Assembly (NCBI GenBank): GCA_003117195.1
Contig: BDSI01000079.1
Location: forward strand, 62,001-126,000
Reading direction: 5' to 3'
DNA from: Eudorina sp. 2006-703-Eu-15
Lineage: Eukaryota; Chlorophyta; Chlorophyceae; Chlamydomonadales; Volvocaceae
DNA length: 64,000 bases
In this document: positions 59,263 to 64,000 of the stretch, one piece after another
How the letters are laid out: the number at the start of each line of letters is the position of its first letter
Numbering within the stretch: the stretch's first letter is position 1
Notes under the pieces: generated by a model
What the model was told of the DNA's origin: nothing
The model's input: only the letters and a program-made list of their open reading frames with translations
The model's database searches: none
Made by a program: the position numbers and the translations under genes

Positions 59263-61279
59263 CTATTCGGTTTGTGCGTGGTTACTGGAAGGGAGGGAGG
59301 TCGCATGTCGGAATGGAAGCCCCGGGTGGCGGGATGGGCTGTCTGTTGGCCAGTCCGCCATGTCGCCGACGGACCCGCCGGAAGATGACCCGGAACGTGC
59401 ACCAGCAGCAACTGCAGCAGCTGAGCAGCGTCCCGCGCTGGTCGGGGCGGGGCCCGAGGAGGCCCCCGGACCCATCCGCCGTTGAACACCCTAGAGTCCG
59501 AGTCTCTCGGACCGGCACTTGCGCCGTGGAATACCACTGTATACGAGCGCACTGTCCTTCTCTTCGTTTCCTTGTCTGTCTGTCTTTCTTTACGCTGTAG
59601 GCTGAACACAAATATCCTCTTTCCCTAACCATCGCGTGGCAGTGACGTGGCCGGTGTCGCGTGGGTGGTGGTGGTGGTGGTGGCGCGAGTGTAAGTAATT
59701 GGTGTGGTGTGGTTTGAGATGGCGCTGTTCGTCTTTGTTTCATGGTTGGCGCGATAGGAAGGTGGAGCGAGCCGATTTGGACGTTCTTGAGGCAAGGGGC
59801 ATGTGTGTGCATGGCGCAAGAGGGCGTTGCCACCGAGCTGTACTTTCGGGCTGGTGGCCTGGGTGCCTCGTTCGGTGCGCATGGCTTGAGGCTTCGAGGC
59901 GCCGATCATGACACGGAGCTCGTGGCCGTGTCGCCGCCGCATTGGCGAAACCCGCTCTGCACGAAAGGCGACGCGACTGACTGCGGCGAGGTCTCTGTGT
60001 TTGCCATACATGATGTACCACCATCCTAGGAGCTTGCTAGTATCTCATGGCGTTTGGTTGCCTTTCCCCTACATGAGCAGTTTGCAGGGGTGCAGTGGCC
60101 TTCTTACCAGAGCTGACGCAAACACCGTTAATGGTGTGTCCCGTGTCTGCTCGCTCCTGCAGCTCACAACTGGGCGCTGGTGTCTCGTCTGTGAATGCTT
60201 GTCGTAGTGCCCCCGGCCCTGACGAGTGATGACTGACAGGAGCAAGCAGCCGCTGGTTGCATGTACCACCCCCGGTCGTGGAGTACCGTACCAAGGGTGA
60301 TGAGGACCCTCATATCGGATGGCAGTCGGGAGCCTCCCCTGTCCGGGTCGCACACAGACACACACACACACGTGCACACCCGCCCTGGAAGTTTGGTCAG
60401 AAGCTCGGTTTGGGGTTAGTCCTAGTTTGATTCCCAGGGACGTCCTCACTGCAGAGACGGTGTCAAAGGCGGGCATACCGCTGCAATCTTTATGGGCGGT
60501 GTCTCGCCTGCCGTTCCCGTACAGTACGGAGTGTGGGAGGGGCCTGGGTGCGTTCGTGCCGGGTGCACTAGGCGTGTTACCTGTACGTCTCCTTCCATCA
60601 GGCGTAAGACGCCTGGCGTTGGCTTGGGCCGCGGCTCGGGGGTGATGGTGATGATCGGCTTGGGAGTGGAGGGGGGTGGTGGCTCGGCGCGTTGCATGCG
60701 ACATGCGACGCGTACTTCCACGAGGGCACATGTCCCGGTCCTGCGTTGCCCATCGTCCTCGAGCACTCGGGCGCAGAGCTGCGGTGCAGACCGCCTGCGC
60801 TTGTTGGTGTGTCCTGTTGATGATCATGTGTGTATGCGAGCTGCGAAGGCTGGGTGTATCCAGGGCTGAGGCTGGAGGGCTGGAGCGCGACACTCAACAG
60901 TCGCTGGGCGGTGGCCGACGGTGGCCAAGGCGCTAGGACCCCGAAATGCCGCCGACGCCCGGCAGCTGGCCGGCCGCTCCACCCCCTCGCCGTTGCAAGA
61001 AGGCGGTGGCCGTTGGGAGACGCCTCGCACACACATTGATTGCATACACGCCCGCGATGCGACGGAACCGGTGGAACGAACGAACGATCCCGAGCGATAC
61101 CGTGTTGCCTTGTAACAAATGGCGGGGCCGCCTTCAGGCCCCGCGTCGTCCGTCCAAATCGCAGGATGCCTCCCGGCCGCCCGGCGTTTCTTGGCAGACA
61201 AGCCCCAGGGTGTCCCGTCCTTACCGGATGTGGCATGCGCTGAATCGGGTGGCCAAAGCGCTGAGACGAACCCACTCAT
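59263..61279 (-). CDS. Unrecognised protein, at least five exons
   Basis: Four 3' exons join in phase (204 codons with stop): 60581-60778, 60108-60156, 59844-59980, 59263-59490 (TAG). A first exon probably starts at ATG 61279 (MSGFVSALWPPDSAHATSG, then KKRRAAGRHPAIWTDDAGPE), but its 3' end could not be fixed because several phase-0 donors exist between about 60860 and 61100. Later segments include CALVEVRVACRMQRAE, PKPIITITPEPRPKPTPGVL, GHTINGVCVSSG and RRRHGHELRVMIGASKPQ, followed by a Ser/Gly/Ala-rich tail. The basic, Cys- and Trp-containing N-terminus could be nucleic-acid binding, which is inference. Only 89 bp separate its start from the stop of the next gene on the same strand. Confidence 0.5.
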
Positions 61280-61368
61280 TATGGGGGGTTGATGCAGGCA
61301 GCAGCTGCAGCAGCATTGCAGTGGCGCATGCCGCTGCGGCGGGGGAGGGGCGACGGTTTCTACGGCCG

Positions 61369-63561
61369 TTACAGCAGGGCGTAGCGCACCGGCCCACCGG
61401 CGCCGCCTGCCGGCGGCGGCGCCGCCGCGGCCGACCCCAACGCCAGCGGCCCCGTGGCCGCTCCCGCTGCCGACACGCTGTTTGCCCCCCTCGCCAGCAG
61501 CGCCGTCACCGCAGCCGTCGTCACTCCCCCACCTCCTCCCCCCATCCGGACCCCGCCATCACCGCCGCTTCCCCCGGGCGGCCCTAAGCTCGGCAGCGGC
61601 GGCTGTCTCCTTCCGCTGCCGAGCCCACCTCGCGCCGTACCGCCGCCCGCGCCCCCACCGAAAACCTGCCCTGACCCTGACCCCGGCCCTGGCCCCGGCC
61701 CAAAACCCAGCACCCCAGCTCCCCTAGCTCCGAACCCGCCCATGCCGATACCTCCGAAACCAAATCCGCCACCACCACCGCCGCCGCCGCTGCTGCTTCC
61801 ACCGCCTAGGGCCACGATGGCCGCCCCCAGTCCCGCCACCGCCGGGGCCGCCGTCGTCGCCGAAGCCCCCGACACGGACACGGACGCCGATGCGGACGTC
61901 GCCGACGCCGACGACGTCGACGGCGTCACCGCCGCCCCCACGGTCCCCGCCGGCGGCGCCGCCGCCGCCGCCGCCGAGAACTTGTCCTGCGCCTTGGCGT
62001 GGCTGACCAGTCGGTGCACCTCCTTGGCAATGTCCGGGTCGGGGGTGGCGTCCCAGCTGCGCTCCGAGATCTCGCTGAGGATGAGCTGCGCGGAGGCGGG
62101 CCGCATCTTCTTGAGGTTCTGTCGGGTGGTGCGGTCGAAGTGGCGCTTGTCCAGCCGCACGTCGCGGCTCACCAGCAGGGCCGACTCGATCCACAAGTCC
62201 ACCAGCCGGGCGCGGTCGCTCTGAGGGCGGCGGGGGGAGCGAACACGGGGCCGGGGGGTGGGGATCGACTTGGGGTGGGAGTTGGGAGTCGGGGGCACGG
62301 CATCGGAGACGGGGGTTAAATTAAGAAAAATAAATAAACCCGAAGAACGGAGACGGGGGGTGCGGTCATGCCGCGCGTAAGCGTGCGCGTAGGCTATTGA
62401 CTCCCAAGGAAAGAAAGAGACGAGCCGGGGTTGGGTTGTGGGTGCGGTTGGGTGAGGTGCATATCAGTGGTGAGGGAGTGAAACGAGTGGCAGCTTTAAC
62501 AGGTGTCCAGGTTGCTCGCCCAGGGACCCGAGGAGGCAGACTTCGGGGGAGGAAGCGAGGCTGCGGTGTGCGGCAGCAGCTGGCAGTCAGCAGCTGGCAG
62601 TCAGCAGCTGGCAGTCCACTCGGTAGGGGGAAGAGGGAGGCGGGAGGGGCCACGGGACCGACGGGGGGGCAGGGTTCAGGTGTAGGAAACCAGTGGAGAC
62701 ACATGGGAGCTGCGTTGCTGCTAGAGGCAAGGAAAGTCTGGGAGGGAGAGGGCCACAGCGGCACCGGGACACGGCGGGTTGGGGTTCAAAGGTTCCCCGG
62801 CCAAGCTCGTACCTTTCCGTACGCTGACCGCGACGACGACTCCGCGCCGCCCTCGAATGTGTCCGGCTCCTCCGAGCTGTCGTACTCCTCGCCGCCCGCC
62901 TCCCGGCCGTGGAAGCTGCTGCAGCCGGCCGTGTCGCCTGCGTGCCCAACCCCGCGTGTGAGGGCTGAGGAAGGTGTTGGGTGTTGGGTGCGGAGGTCGG
63001 GGGGCTCCTGTCACACTTCAACAGCGACATCGGCACCCAGACACCTACTTCTACGCATTCGGTGACTTTCGCGATTCTTTTCGCTGTTCTATGGGGGGGA
63101 TCCTGATCTCGCTGCCCACGTGTGGGTGTGAGGCTGTCAGCCCCTCGCAAGCCCCTGCCCCGCCCTCGCCCTCCATCCCTGACCTCCGACCCCGACCTCC
63201 CGTCCTGACCTCCCCCCCTGACCTCCCGTCCTGACCTCCCCCCCTGACCTCCCGTCCTGACCTCCCCCCCCTGACCTCCCCCCGCCCTGACCTCCCCCTC
63301 TGACCTCCCCCCTTGACCTCCCGCCCTACCCGAGCAGCTCACGGCCGACTCCAACGACTCAGAAAGCCGCCCCGCAGCCGCCAGCAGCCGCGATAGCAGC
63401 CCCGAGCCGGAGGGGGTGGGGGATCCCGCCACCACCCCCGCCCCCGCGCCCTGGCTGTCACAGCTGCGGCGGTAGAGCTCCGAGCTGCCGATGGGCACCG
63501 CGGTGGCGGCGTACGGCGGCAGGGCCAGGGCTGGCTGTCGGGTGTGCGGCCGGGGGGGCTG
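61369..63561 (-). CDS. Unrecognised protein, C-terminal three exons (5' end not resolved)
   Basis: Exons 63330-63561, 62813-62937, 61369-62220 (TAA) join in phase (1, then 0). The first visible exon begins at an acceptor, so more exons lie upstream, probably outside the window. Segments: ALALPPYAATAVPIGSSELY, LLSRLLAAAGRLSESLESAV, an acidic REAGGEEYDSSEEPDTFEGG, then a helical conserved-looking block with LVDLWIESALLVSRDVRLDK and LKKMRPASAQLILSEISERS. The last 200 residues are Ala-, Gly- and Ser-rich and probably disordered. The block around residues 118-200 of the visible part is the most likely folded domain. No family is recognised. Confidence 0.65.
63185..63325. repeat. 24-bp-type tandem repeat of CCTGACCTCCC words
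   Basis: About ten imperfect copies of TGACCTCCCGTCC or TGACCTCCCCCC in the intron just after the donor at 63329 (minus sense). Confidence 0.85.
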
Positions 63562-63739
63562 CTGCCGTCCCGGGGGTCGCCTGGGTGGGGCAGAGGGAGG
63601 GGAAGCCGGGGGGCCGGCGGGCGCTGATACAGGGAGCGAGGGAGGGGTTGGGATCCGGGTTTTGCCCCCAACCCGGTGCAAGGGATAGGGAGGGAATGGA
63701 CAATGGAGGGAGGGGACTTCTGAGCGGATGAGCCCCTCC

Positions 63740-63785
63740 CGCTGCAGCGCAGTCTAAGTATGTATACCAATTGCCTGTACCCTCC
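63740..63785 (+). repeat. Dispersed motif A near the right edge
   Basis: CTGCAGCGCAGTCTAAG then TATGTATACCAATTGCC and TGTACCC, a diverged copy in plus orientation. Confidence 0.55.
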
Positions 63786-63861
63786 CGCCGAGGGCGCAAA
63801 GAGGCGCCGTGAAGGGCCGCGGCGAGGGCGAACAGATGCCCCCACGGAACGACACGTGATC

Positions 63862-64000
63862 CCTGGCACGCGGTCTCAGGCCGTGGCACGGGGTCTCAGG
63901 CCGTGGCACGGGGTCTCAGGCCGTGGCACGGGGTCTCAGGCCGTGGCACGGGGTCTCAGGCCGTGGCACGGGGTCTCAGGCCGTGGCACGGGGTCTCAGG
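63862..64000. repeat. 20-bp minisatellite (GGCACGGGGTCTCAGGCCGT)n, truncated by the window
   Basis: Seven near-identical units that run off the right edge; total length unknown. Confidence 0.95.

Noticed and set aside
63862..64000. Evenly spaced 20-bp units as a possible CRISPR array
   Set aside because: The units are directly adjacent with no spacers, so this is a minisatellite.

Overview
This window reads as nuclear DNA of a GC-rich green alga, most likely of the volvocine/Chlamydomonas group. The evidence is split genes with many GT-AG introns, intron-resident microsatellites and minisatellites, alanine-, glycine- and proline-rich proteins, and proteins with plant/algal relatives (RBP45/47-type RNA-binding protein, plant MO1-type FAD monooxygenase, algal bZIP). 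No bacterial, organellar or viral genes, tRNA, rRNA or CRISPR array was recognised. The taxonomic call is inference; no search could be run.

Layout. 1-1484 (-): 5' part of methionine aminopeptidase 2, running off the left edge. 1725-8092 (+): eight-exon FAD monooxygenase, divergent from it across about 240 bp. 8093-11210: no confident gene. 11211-17196 (+): a low-complexity, multi-exon gene, only partly resolved. 18809-21957 (-): six-exon coiled-coil protein of 325 aa. 21958-24871: no confident gene. 24872-42515 (-): the main object here, a 21-exon gene whose exons join in frame to give about 2,911 aa with carboxypeptidase-regulatory/CNA-B-like beta domains, a His/Gln tract, coiled coil, VWA-like domain, EF-hands and a disordered tail. 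43576-45215 (-): six-exon unknown of about 183 aa. 45811-47772 (-): RBP45/47-like protein with only two RRMs. 48117-52573 (+): ALG5, nine exons. 53938-57595 (+): bZIP factor, seven exons. 59263-61279 (-) and 61369-63561 (-): two unrecognised genes, the second open at its 5' end.

The genes do not form a pathway; this is an ordinary eukaryotic neighbourhood. Exon models were built by hand from splice consensus plus reading-phase continuity. For the FAD monooxygenase, the 325-aa coiled-coil gene, the 2,911-aa gene, the 183-aa gene, the RNA-binding protein, ALG5 and the bZIP every exon phase closes. Two introns need a GC rather than GT donor. The most unusual features are the giant multidomain protein and short dispersed sequence families that recur inside introns of unrelated genes, in two introns in the order donor - motif B - motif A - acceptor.
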